DNA of 64,000 nt. Origin: Diacronema lutheri (taxonomy: Eukaryota > Haptophyta > Pavlovophyceae > Pavlovales > Pavlovaceae). Below, piece by piece: positions 32,942 through 43,223 of the stretch. How positions within the stretch are numbered: position 1 is the first letter of the stretch; the number at the start of each line of letters is the position of its first letter. A program made the translations under genes and the position numbers. The stretch is from the NCBI GenBank assembly GCA_019448385.1, contig JAGTXO010000052.1, positions 168,224 to 232,223 of the forward strand. Reading direction: 5' to 3'. The notes under the pieces are model-generated. The model was not told the DNA's origin and did no database searches. It saw only the letters and a program-made list of their open reading frames with translations.

Positions 32942-34069
32942 GCGGGCCACGGCGCAATGCCGCGCGCGCGCGCGCGCGACGCGCGGCGGGGATCGCGCGC
33001 TCGCGGCCGGCTGGCAGGGCGTTCGAATTGTTTTGGGGGAACAGCGCTGGATCGGATTTCGAAATGCATCCCGGATCCGATCCCAGAAGCGCCTCCCTGT
33101 TGTTACGAGGCGGAAGAGGTTTGCAGGTGCACTCCTCGTGCCCTCCACTGAATGCACGCGAGGTGAGCAAGCGATGCAGAGCAGACGCTCGCGGTCAGGC
33201 ACGTCCCGTGACGCTTCTGCCTCTTCCGCCCAGCCCTGCCCTCTCATGCGAACTCGTGCGCTGCTTCGCAAGGAAGGAACAGCCGCGCGCGTGCGCATGC
33301 GCGGCCGCGCGGCATCCGACCAGGTGTGCATCGACGGCGTGCCCAGCATCAGACTCACGACCGTCGTACAGACGATTACTATATACGGCGCGGTCCGGGC
33401 TGGTCCGGCCAGTGTAAGGCTGAGAGTACGACCCGGGTCGTACAATCAAGGGTTAAAAGCCAGCCAATGAGCGCTCGAGGGGTCGGGGCGAGGCTTATGA
33501 CGAGCCTAGGACCGAGACACCCTCCTGACCGGCCGATTTGGAGTAGAATTCGGGGTCGAGCGGGCGCGGCGGACGGAGGGCCCGAGCCGGGCCGACGGAG
33601 GGTCCGACCCCGGAATGCGGGCGACCGGAAGGGCTTGGGTGATTTACGCCTAGTAGAATAGAATGGCGGATTCCGGGGGGGCTCGCAACTGGCATCGCGC
33701 AAGCTGAGGCCCCCTGACTGACCGGACCGCGCCGAGTGCGCGTGCACCCCGTGGAGGGCGCGGCCAGTCGGACACTCTTCGCGACTGAGCTCGCCGCGGC
33801 ATACCGTGCGCTGCGCCGGCGCGCTACTTGCCGTTGGCCGAGCTGCGGGTGTTGCGCACCGCCGTGTTGCGCAGCCAGCGGCTGGATGCGCCGGTGGCCG
33901 GAACCTTGGCGCGCTTTGGCTAAGCGACCTCGGCCTGCACAGACTCGAACGCGTGCGTAAACTCGAGGCGTTGCAGGTGGCGAGCACGTGAGTTCGCGTA
34001 GGAGGTCTTGTACTCGGTGGCCTGACTGTCGACCGACGAGAGCTTGGGCGAGTTCGGCGGCACGTTGGC
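32942..34069. other. Intergenic DNA with short palindromes
   Basis: Lower GC than the flanks. It contains an 18-bp perfect palindrome at 33426-33443 (gtacgacccgggtcgtac) and a looser inverted pair attcggggtc/gaccccggaat near 33546 and 33605. No protein family or RNA gene recognised. From about 33,900 on, minus-strand frames may be the 3' part of the decayed coiled-coil gene. Confidence 0.4.
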
Positions 34070-34097
34070 TCACTTGGGCTCGGTGCGCGGCTCTGCC

Positions 34098-34130
<33 letters not shown>

Positions 34131-35068
34131 CTTCGGACTCGCTGCCCGGCTCTGCCTGTGCGGGCGCGATGCACTCGGACTCGATGCCCGGCTCTGCCTT
34201 CGTGGGCGCGGTCGCGGGCACGGGCGCGCCCTCGACCCCGTCGCGGTTGAAGACATCGAACTCGACGCACACGCCGTGGTCCTTGAAGTCGGTGGCCTCG
34301 CTGTCGTTCGCGTAAGCCTCGGGCGAACTCGCAACGAGCGACGACATCTCGGCGTGGAGCCAGCACATCTCATGCTGCACCGCGTGTTCAGGTTCTCGAG
34401 CGCTCCGTTGAAAGAGTCACTCTCACCGAGGCGCTCGCTGCACCACACCAGATAGCCATCGAGCTTGTGAGCGTGCTCGTGCGCCCGTGCGAGGTCCTTG
34501 GAGAGCGCGTCGGCGCGCGCGCACATGCCGTCGCATGACTTGGCCGGTGTCATGCTGTGCTTCCAAGGCCTGGTGCTCGGCGTTGAGCGTGTCGTGATCC
34601 TCGCGAACGAGCGGCAACCAGCTGCAGCAGCCGCGCGACGCCGCTGTCGCCGACGATGCGCTGGAGCATGTGGCCCATGAGGTGTGCGCGGCACGTGGCG
34701 AGCGCCACATTTTTGCGCAGCAGCGCGAGGATCCGGGCGCCGCGGACGAGCCGGCCCATGCACTTGAGCGCGTAGATTCGGCCGCACATGCACGCGCCGA
34801 CGACCGAGTCGGCGGGCCCGCCCTCGAGCCAAAAGTTGGCCTCGGCCGCATCGCGGCGGCGGGCGACGCGCTGAAGGATGCGCACGCGGTAGTGCCGGTC
34901 GACGAGCAGCTCGTCGCCGAAGATCTCGTCGGGCAGCAGCTCGGAGACGTTCTGGGGGTACATGCTGTGCGAGCGTGCACGCGACGAGATCTCGTCGGGC
35001 GTGCCGTCCGTTCGTTCAGAGCAGAGCGCGTCGGACCGGCAGACAGACGATGCAGCGCGCGAAGGCAC
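34070..35068 (-). pseudogene. Frameshifted coiled-coil/BTB-like gene remnant
   Basis: On the minus strand, protein-like sequence continues across three or four frames in the right order. It starts with MYPQNVSELLPDEIFGDELL (from 34963) and NFWLEGGPADSVVGACMCGR. Then come REDHDTLNAEHQALEAQHDT, LSKDLARAHEHAHKLDGYLV and WCSERLGESDSFNGALENLN, and finally MQHEMCWLHAEMSSLVASSP and KDHGVCVEFDVFNRDGVEG. The shifts are too tight for normal introns, so this looks like a decayed gene. Its 3' part has a degenerate repeat coding AEPGxESE. Family unknown. Confidence 0.45.
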
Positions 35069-35391
35069 CTGCGGCGCGCGGCGTGGCCTCGCGTGCCGTC
35101 ACGAAGCCGCCTGCGCGCACTGCGGAGGCGGCGAGCGCGACGAGGGCGGGCGCGGACGAGGTGCTGAGCGGCGTCACGTACGCGCCCTCGCTCGCCGAGC
35201 TCGACGCCGCGGCGCTGACGATGCGCGCGGCGTACCACACCGACCGCCCCTGAGACGATGCGCGGCGCCCGCGGAGGACTGGTCCGTTGGCGCGCAAACC
35301 GTGGGCGAAAGGGCGCGAAGCCAACGGCCGTCCGCGCACGTTCAAACGCGCGCATACGGGTGGCATCCTCCCACCTTCGGCGCCGCTTTCT

Positions 35392-36234
35392 AAAAGGGTG
35401 TAGGGTGTAGGGTGTAGGATGCAAAACAAGCCCTCCCCACATTTGGGCCCGACGTCATTCCTTCTTCGAAGCCGTGACGTTACTCACATACGAGTACCTT
35501 TACTTAGTGTAGGATATATCTATTCTCTAGGTATTTGCATAGTGTAGGGTGTAGGATAAGTACGGTTACGAAAGTCCTACAGGGAGTGAAGGAATGACGC
35601 TGTGACGAAAGAAGGAATGACGTCGGGCCCAGATGTGGGGAGGGCTTGTTTTGCATCCTACACCCTACACCCTACACCCTTTTGAAAAGCGGCGGCGCCT
35701 CAGAGCATGGCGGCTCGACAGCATGGCGCCTCGACAGCATGGCGTCGTCCAGCGTGGCGTCCAGGATGGCGACTGCGCCCGGGCCGTGACGCCGCGACGT
35801 CGTTCGGCTGCGTCACGGAGGAGCGCCATCCGTGCGCCACGGAGGAGCGGCAGGACCACGACGCGGCGTGACGCTGGACGACGCCATGCTGTATAGGCGC
35901 CATGCTGTCGAGCCGCCATGCTCTGAGGCGCCGCCGCTTTTCAAAAGGGTGTAGGGTGTAGGGTGTAGGATGCAAAACAAGCCCTCCCCACATCTGGGCC
36001 CGACGTCATTCCTTCTTTCGTCACAGCGTCATTCCTTCACTCCCTGTAGGACTTTCGTAACCGTACTTATCCTACACCCTACACTATGCAAATACTTAGA
36101 GAATAGATACATCCTACACTAAGTAAAGGTACTCGTATGTGAGTAACGTCACGGCTTCGAAGAAGGAATGACGTCGGGCCCAAATGTGGGGAGGGCTTGT
36201 TTTGCATCCTACACCCTACACCCTACACCCTTTT
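35392..36234. mobile_element. Pair of 292-bp MITE-like copies in inverted orientation
   Basis: Copy 1 is 35392-35683 and copy 2 is 35943-36234. They are near-perfect reverse complements; I see about three to six differences. Each copy starts with aaaagggtgtagggtgtagg and ends with its reverse complement, giving terminal inverted repeats of about 75 bp that include a Pol-less, AT-richer centre. Three tandem TGTAGGG units sit at each end. The 259-bp spacer is itself partly inverted-repeat (gcatggcggctcgacagcat and its complement). Flanks share gcggcggcgcctcagagc. No coding capacity; apparent frames beginning MWGGLVLHPTPYTLHP are translations of the terminal repeats. Confidence 0.85.
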
Positions 36235-36344
36235 AGAAAGCGGCGGCGCCTCAGAGCATGGCGCCCGCCCGCTCGAGCCGGACCTCCGCGCAGCCGGACT
36301 CGCCCCGCCCCGGGCTGCTCTGGCTGGGCGACGTCGTGCGCGCC

Positions 36345-36643
36345 TCAGAACGCCGCGCTCGCCACGCGCACGTAGCCCTCGTCCGGGTCCGGCTCGGGCG
36401 CCGCGTCGCGCACCGAGCGCGACGCGGCCTCGACGCCCGGCGTTTCGGCACGCGAGGCGACGGATGCCTCGTCCGGCCGGCCCCACGGCAGCTGCAGCTC
36501 GAGCTGGCGCTGGATGATGCGCGGCGTCGCCACGCGCCCGTGCTGCACCTCGCGACGTCGCGCGCGCACGTAGAGCACGATCGCCACCGAGCCGCTGAGG
36601 CCCATCATCGCGCCGAGCAGCACCGAGATTGTGGTCTCATTGT
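36345..36643 (-). CDS. Orphan 3' exon of a single-pass membrane protein
   Basis: A plausible acceptor (minus strand, ...gcgcccaagcag) opens an exon reading DNETTISVLLGAMMGLSGSV then AIVLYVRARRREVQHG. It continues through an amphipathic tail to a stop at 36345. One membrane helix followed by a basic then acidic tail (PEPDPDEGYVRVASAAF). No upstream exon is evident: directly upstream on the other strand is the SSB-helicase frame. The exon may be what remains of a host gene cut by insertion of the neighbouring element. Confidence 0.35.
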
Positions 36644-36819
36644 CTGCTTGGGCGCGAACGGAAAACGCGCGAAGGGTGGCGACGAAGATCGTTGGGTTGG
36701 GTTGGGCCACCGGCTCCCGAGGATTGCTTGTGGCGCTCGACTGACCGTTGGCCCAGCTTTTTTTTTTCTCGAACCTACTGTGGAGCCGCCTGCAGCGTGA
36801 TCTCCCGCGCACAACGACC

Positions 36820-39800
36820 ATGGCCGCCATCGACCTGCGCGCCTTCGACGCGGCGCTCGTCAACTGCGAGATCGTGAGCACGCGGCCGGTCAAGCCGAGC
36901 GAGCAGGCGCGCACGGTCGACAAGCTGAGCTACGGGCCGTCGCGCCGCGCGCTCGCCTTCGTCTCGCCGCCCTGCGTCGTCGACTGGCCCGAGCTCACGG
37001 GCGACGGCAACTTTGGCACCATGTACGGGCCGACGGACGTCGACAAGGCGGCGTACACGGCCGGCGTGACCGACAAGGAGCTGCCGATTGAAGGCGCGCC
37101 GCTCGCGCAGATGGACGCCTACTTTGGCGCCCTGCGCGCCATCGACGATCAGCGCGTCGAGACGGTGCACGCGCGCCAGAAGGAGCTGCTCAACACGCGC
37201 GGCCTCTCGAAGGAGGAGGTGCGCGGCAAGCTCTCGCCCGCCGTCAAGCCCAAGTACGAGGACGACACGCTCGCGCACACGCGGCTGAACATGTCGACGC
37301 GCACGTTCACGTGGGCGGGCTCCGAGCGCGTCGTGCCGCTCGTCGACGCGCGGCGCGAACCGGTCGACGAGATCCGGCACGAGGACGTCTGCGCCATCGC
37401 CACGCAGCTCGACCGCGTCTACACGGGGCTCACGGGCTCGATGTTTGGCACCAAGTGGAACGTGTGCGGGGTCATGCTCCTGAAGCGCGCCGAGCAGCGG
37501 CCGCAGCCCGGCTCGGACGCCTTCGCCTCGTACGGCGTGCCCGCCTGGGCCGACACGTTCGACTCCACGGGGCTGTACGTGCCCGACGAGCGCGAGCGCG
37601 CGGCGGCGCTCGCGGCGGTGGCCGGTCTGCGCACGGCGCGCGCGCCGGCCGGGCCGGGCGGGCGCGAGCTCGCGCGCGCGCAGGGCTACCATCGCGCCGA
37701 GCGGGCTGCGAGCGCGGCGGCGGCGCGCGCGGCGATGGCCGAGGGCGGCCAGCAGTGCGCGCTCCACGGCGCGGTCGTCAAATCGGCGCTGCGCGGCGTG
37801 GGCAACCGGCTGCATCTTTGCGACGCGCCGGGCGGAACGGGCAAGACGTTCGTCGAGCGCGCCATTATCGCCGCCGTGCGCGCGGATGGGCACGCGGTCG
37901 TCGTGGGCGCGTCCTCGGGCGTCGCCGCCACGCTGCTGCCCGACGGCCGCACCTTCCACTTGACCTTCAAGGTGCCCGGCGGTGCCGACTCCGACGGGCA
38001 AGCCGTTCAATGGCGTGCCGCGCTCCGAGCGCGGGCGCTCCCTGGCCGCCGCGGCGGCTGGTCGTGTGGGACGAGGCGCCGATGCAGACGCGGTGCCACC
38101 TCGACTCGCCTGATCGGTGTTTGCGCGACGTGACGGGCGTCGACGAGCGCTTCGGCGGCGAGACGCTGCTGCTCGCCGGCGACTTTCGCCAGTGCTTGCC
38201 GGTGGTGCGGCGCGGCTCGCGCGCGCAGATCGTGCGCTCCTGCCTCAAGTACTCGGCGCCGTGGCAGCACGATCGGCAGCACGCCTTGGTCGAGAACGTT
38301 CGCGCCTCGAGCGCGGCGCGCGACACGGGCGACGCGCTCGGCGCGGGCGAGTGGGCGGAGCTGCTGCGCAGCCCCGGCGACGGCGCCGTTCCCGCGGCGG
38401 TGCCGGCGGCCGGGGCCATGCCCGGCGCATTCCCGCTCGATCCCGTGCAGCTGCCCGAGGCCGTCGGCGGCGTCCCCATCCGCGTGGGCTCGGCCTACCC
38501 GACGGAGCTCGTGACGACTTTGTCCACGGCGCGACGTGTTGGACCGACGACGGCTCGCTGTGCGACCGCGCGGTGCTCTGCGCCAAGCAGACGGACGTGG
38601 CGCGGATCAACTGGCTGGTGATCGGCCGCTTCCCGGGCGCGGCGGCGAGGTGCGCGTCGGCGGACGAGCTGGCGCGACGACGGGGCGGGCAAGCAGATTG
38701 CGCGGGCGTCGGTCGAATTCCTCGACTCGCTCGAGCACGCGCAGATGCCGCACCGCGTCCTCGACCTGAAGCCCGGGATGGTGGTGATGCTGCCGCGCAA
38801 CCTCTCGCCCGGCGAGGGGCTGTGCGGCGGCACGCGGCTGATCGTGCGCGGCGTGCGCGCCGGCGGCCGGCTGCTCGAGTGCGCACGCCCCGGCGCGGCC
38901 GCCGGGCGCGACAGCACCGTGCTCGTCGCGCGTGTCGACCACCACTCGCCCGACGACGGCACGTTCGCGCTTGTGCGGATGCGCCGCCAGTTCCCCGGTG
39001 CGGCCGGCGTAACGAGGCGCAGGGGCAAGCGCTCGGGTGCGCGGGCGTGTGGCTCGCCGAGCCGTGCTTCACGCACGGCCAGCTCCACGTGGCCGCTTCG
39101 CGCGTCGGGCACACGTCGCGCGTCCGCTTTGCGCTCGGCGCGGACCTCGTGACGCGCAGCGTCGTCTTCAAAGAGGTGCTCCGCGCGGTCAGCGGTGGCG
39201 AGGCGGCGGCGGCGGCGCTCGCCGCGGCCGCCGTCGCCGCCGCGCGCGAATGCGCGGCGGCGGCGCGCGGTGGCGGCGAGCGCGGCGGGCGCGGCGCGGA
39301 CGGCGCGCGCGGCGCCGGCGGCGGGCGGCGCGCTGGCGGCGGGCGCGCCGCCGGCGCGCGGTGCTGGCCAGCACCCGCCGGCGCGACGCCCGCCGCGCCG
39401 CTCGCGCCGACGCGCAGCCGGCGGATGCTCGCCAGCACCGCGCGCCGCGCGACCGGCCCGCGTACCTGCGCGCCCTTCGCGGGCGCGCAGGGCGGCGCCA
39501 ATGCGGCCGGCGTGCAGGGGCCTCAAGCCGGCGCGCCGCCCGCCGCCGCGTGGGTCGCCGCCACGCGCGTGCCGTCGGCGCTGCCGCCGCCCGGCGTCGC
39601 GCTCGCGCCGCAGCCGCCGCCGCCGCCGTCGCCGCCGCCTGCCGCCTGCCGGCAAGCTGGGCAAGCGCGCAGCGGCGGCGACGGCGGTGCGCGATCCGGC
39701 GAGCAGGCGGCGCGCCGCCGAGCCGGGGGCGGGCTCCGTGGGCGACGAGGCTCGCCCGCCACTGGCACCACTCGCGCGCCGAGCGCGCACAACGCGCCCC

Positions 39801-39832
39801 CCCCCCCCCCCCCCCACCCCACCCCCCGATGA
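36820..39832 (+). pseudogene. SSB-like domain fused to Pif1/Helitron-type helicase, frameshifted
   Basis: From ATG 36820 the first 245 residues (FDAALVNCEIVSTRPVKPSE, FVSPPCVVDWPELTGDGNFG, LTGSMFGTKWNVCGVMLLKR) resemble viral DUF5871/ssDNA-binding-type proteins; this is a weak match. In the same frame follows a Pif1 superfamily 1B helicase: Walker A CDAPGGTGKTF (37822-37850), Walker B RLVVWDEAPMQ (about 38055-38085), LLLAGDFRQCLPVV, LKPGMVVMLPRNLSPGEGL, and motif VI-like QLHVAASRVGHTSR. The later motifs fall in other frames (shifts near 38013-38055, 38515, 38690 and 39000), so the gene is broken or misassembled. The tail is Ala/Gly/Arg-rich and ends at a poly-C run (39797 on). Helitrons and some large DNA viruses use such helicases for rolling-circle or genome replication. 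Confidence 0.65.
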
Positions 39833-40731
39833 ATTTAATGCTCATACCATGGCGTCGCGCCACGGCAGTACGCCCGTGGCCCCGGCGGCCAGCCTCGCGC
39901 CGCTACGCCGTGTCGTCGCGGCCGGCGCACACAGCGAACTGTGTTTCCGCGGCACATGCCCGGCTGCTCGCGCGCTGCAAGCTTGCCGAACTGCTCGCGC
40001 TGGAATGGCGCGTTGCGGGCGTGCCCGCGCACCGCGCGTGTGCCATGCGCGTTCCGGGAGCGCCGCGCCGCGCGCCAAAGCGGCGCGCGGCAGACGTGCG
40101 GCCTCGGGCCGAAGAGGGGCCGGCGCGACCGGCCGCGAGGCGGGCGCAGACGCTCGGCGTGCCGGTCGATGCGTCGTCCAAATCCGCGTCGGGCGGATGC
40201 GCGCCTGGGCCGGCGCTGCGTGCAGTCGGCGGGGCCCGGCCACGCGCTCGGGCGTAACGTTCGCGCCTGTTCGGCCGAGGCGCACTCGCCGTCCCCTCGC
40301 GCCGGCAACGTGCGTGCGGGCCAGCACGCAGGCAGCGTACGATGCCACGGCAGCGGCGAGCGCGTCCCCGCCGGTGTGCCGCTCGGCGCCCCGTCACGCG
40401 CAACGTGCGCGCCGCCCGCTGCATGCGCACGCATACGCGCGCTGGCAGCGTGCGCAAAATTGCCCGGGCAAGATCGTCCCGCGCTCGCGCCGCCGACGCA
40501 TCATTCCATGTGTCCGTTTCGGCATCTGCCACCATCCACCAGCCCTCGAAAGCCGGCTTGCGCGTGGGCGCCCGTCCGGTGCGAGAAGCGGCTCGCGTCC
40601 TCGCGCGGGGCGCCTCCGCGCCAGGCGCCCGGCGCGCGCTCGTCTTGCCGCGCCACCACGCTGATCTGCGCCCAACCCTCGCTCGCCAATTCCCCCGTCG
40701 TCCCTGCTGCGCAGCCCGCAACAGCGCGCGC
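39833..40731. other. Gap after poly-C tract, no gene supported
   Basis: Starts just after about 30 bp of poly-C. The frame leading into the USP gene stays open through it (from 40342) but its composition is Arg/Ala/Cys chance-like. It may hold the USP promoter or an upstream exon. Confidence 0.35.
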
Positions 40732-42155
40732 ATGGCGCGTGCACGGCGCGGCGCCTTGAGCAAGTTTTACGTCGTCGGTCGGCAGCCTGTGGAAGACGCG
40801 TTTGACGGCCCGATGTGGCCGGTGAGAGTGCCCGGCGTGCCGCGTGGTGAGCGCCTGCACGGCTTGCCGGGCTCGGCGCGCGCCCAGCCAGCCTCCCTCC
40901 ATCCCGCCGCAAACCGTGCGTGCGCACCCCGCACACCCGGCGCTGCGCGGCGCGGCGCAGGCGCGAAAAACGAGGGCAGCGCGTGCTACACGACCGTCCT
41001 TATGCAATCGCTCTTCGCCCTGAACATGCTCCGTGCGATGCTTCGCTCCGCTTCGCGCCGTGCCAACAGCGTCGAGAGGGCGCGTTTTCGGGACTTTGGC
41101 ACGCTGATCGAGGACACCAGGGCGCCGACACGGCTGTGTCTTGTGTCCGTCATCGACGTCATCTCGGGCCGTGGCGCGCGAAGGACGCCGCAGGATGCCG
41201 CTGAGTTCTTCCGGTTGCTGCTCGGCCGAGTGCCCGGGCTCGCTGCGGCCTTTGAAGCCGACACACGCGTCGGGCCAGTGCTCGAGCAGATCGCCGTGCC
41301 TTCAGAGGCCGGCGAGGGCATCGCCGTACTCGTCAGCGTCGGCGGCGATGCGGCGCGCGCGCTTGCACACGCTCTGGGGGGCGCCGCTGGGCCGCCGCGG
41401 GATCGCCACACGAACGCGGGCCACTCGGGCGTGCTCACGCCAGCCAGCATTGCTGTCGAGGCGCCGCGCACGACGCGCGGCAATGGCTCGCAGTGCAAGA
41501 ACAACCGCGCGCTCGTGTGCGCGCCGCGGCTGCTGCTCGGCGGGCGCGACCACCTCCCCGTCGCCGGCGTGGTGCACGTGGGCGAGGGGCCGATGAGCGG
41601 GCACCTTGTCGCCATCGTGCTCCGCAACGAGGCTTGGTTTCCGTGCGACGACTACAACGTGCGGCGGCGCGCACGGTCGCTCGGTGCCGCGACCGGCGGT
41701 CGAGCGCAGCCGCGACCGCCCCGTCCTCCCGCGCGGCACGCGCGCGTGGCCTGAAAGCTCGCGCGCGCGCCTGCCGCACGCACGCGCGTTGCCCGCGCAG
41801 ATCTACAACGTGCCTGAGTCCGACGCGCTGGCGTGGGCAAGTGGTGCGAGCATGCTCGTTCACAGCCGGCTCGACGTGGAGCCGTTGGACCCGGCGCTGG
41901 GCTCAGCGTCACCGCCGTCGGCCGCATCGCCTGCGTGGCCGAGCTCGGAGCCCGACGCGCCGACCTTGCCGGCAGCCTGGCCGCGGGTGCGGCAGATGGC
42001 AGCGGTGCCAACAGATGCGACGATCGGCATCGCGGAGACGGCTGCAGACATCTCTACGGCGGCGATCGGCCCAGCTGCGTGCGAGGCCCGCCAAGTTGTC
42101 TCCGTGACGCGCGCATTGCCAACAGCGGTGAGTGCGTCCTCGTCTCCGGCGGCCG

Positions 42156-42201
<46 letters not shown>

Positions 42202-42408
42202 ACAACTCTCCCTACCTTCTTCCTCCTTTCGCACCTCGCACGCGCACGCCGTCCGCTGTCCGCTGTCCGCGGCCCAAATTGCCTTGCGGAAGCCGAGCAG
42301 GCAGAGCCCTGCTTGGATGGCTCCAGCGCGCATCTTGTGGATGGCGACGCTGTGGGCGAGCACGGACGCTCAAATGTGACCAGTGGCGCGCACGTGCACG
42401 TGCGCTAA
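40732..42408 (+). CDS. USP-type (peptidase C19) deubiquitinase-like protein
   Basis: Three exons, 40732-41658, 41801-42127 and 42301-42408, all phase 0, give about 453 residues. The Cys box KNEGSACYTTVLMQSLF has its Cys at residue 85 and Asn at 80. QDAAEFFRLLLGR is the usual QDAxEF motif. The His box is MSGHLVAIVLRNEAWFPCDD. After splicing it runs DDYN-IYNVPESDALAWASGAS-MLVHSRL, matching the C19 ending (DD..V..V.....S..AYMLFY). About half the usual catalytic length, lacking most finger insertions. The second intron has a GTGAGTGC donor and a poly-C/(CA)n tract. The start could lie upstream. It sits between element genes and may be element cargo or a host gene. Confidence 0.7.
42161..42204 (+). 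repeat. Poly-C followed by (CA)n inside USP intron 2
   Basis: About 27 C then about 8 CA units, 33 bases after the GTGAGT donor. Same order and strand sense as the poly-C/(CA)n tract in the HEATR5 intron. Confidence 0.95.
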
Positions 42409-43192
42409 CTGGACGTCGAGCGTGTGCGCCTTGTCCGCACGTGTGCACTCACGTGCGTCTGCGGCGATCTGCCCGGCGTAGTAGTCCGCGCGCGCGGGAG
42501 CCGCGTCGGCAGTAGGAGCAGGATAACGTACTTGCGCCTAAGGAGGACGGCGAGAAGTGCGGCTTTTCGCTCGGGGTCTACCATGCCGCCGAGGTTGGCG
42601 CTGGCGCGCGTGAGGCAGTCGGAGCGCGCTGGGCCCGGGTTGAAGGCCTCACCCCGGGGGACGGGAGGATTCAAGGCGCCGAGCCGCTGCGGGTGCGGCG
42701 GGAGGCCCCGGGCGGGTGTGCTAATGCGGCTCGATGGCCGCCTGCCGGGGGGGGGGGGGGGGGGGGAGGGGGGGGGGGGGGGGGGGGGGGCGTTGGGCCG
42801 CCCGCGGAAACGGAGGTGAGCGTGTGGGAGCGGCGCGCGTCGGCGCGCGCGGCTGGCGTGCAGCACGGATAAGTCTTGTGTGGACTTCGCGGGGCGGATC
42901 CCGGTGCAGGGATTGCCGACGTAGGCCGCGAGCGCGAGCAGGGCGGGGATGAAGACGGATGATGGGGTTGGGGCCAAGGCCGCCGCACCCGCAGCTATCA
43001 CGGTGGCAGCGACCGCCACGGTCAGTGCGAGGCTCGCGTGGCCGCTGCGCGGGCAGCTCGCCCGCCAGGTCCAGGAGGGCCGGCCTGCGGCCTCAGTGCC
43101 CAGCGTTGGGCATGTCAGCGTCTGCGTCTGCGGGCCCGCCACTGCGATGGCGCATTGAGCCTGGCGCACCAAAACGCAATCGGTCCGCCGAT

Positions 43193-43223
<31 letters not shown>

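Noticed and set aside
34423-35442. A single continuous gene across the decayed coiled-coil region
   Set aside because: Protein-like sequence jumps frames several times at spacings too short for introns, so a pseudogene is preferred.
35392-36234. CRISPR-like array
   Set aside because: The repeats form an inverted pair with terminal inverted repeats; no set of short direct repeats with unique spacers is present, and the host is a eukaryote.
35633-36375. Several small frames starting MWGGLVLHPTPYTLHP
   Set aside because: They are translations of the repeated MITE terminal sequence, present in both orientations, not genes.
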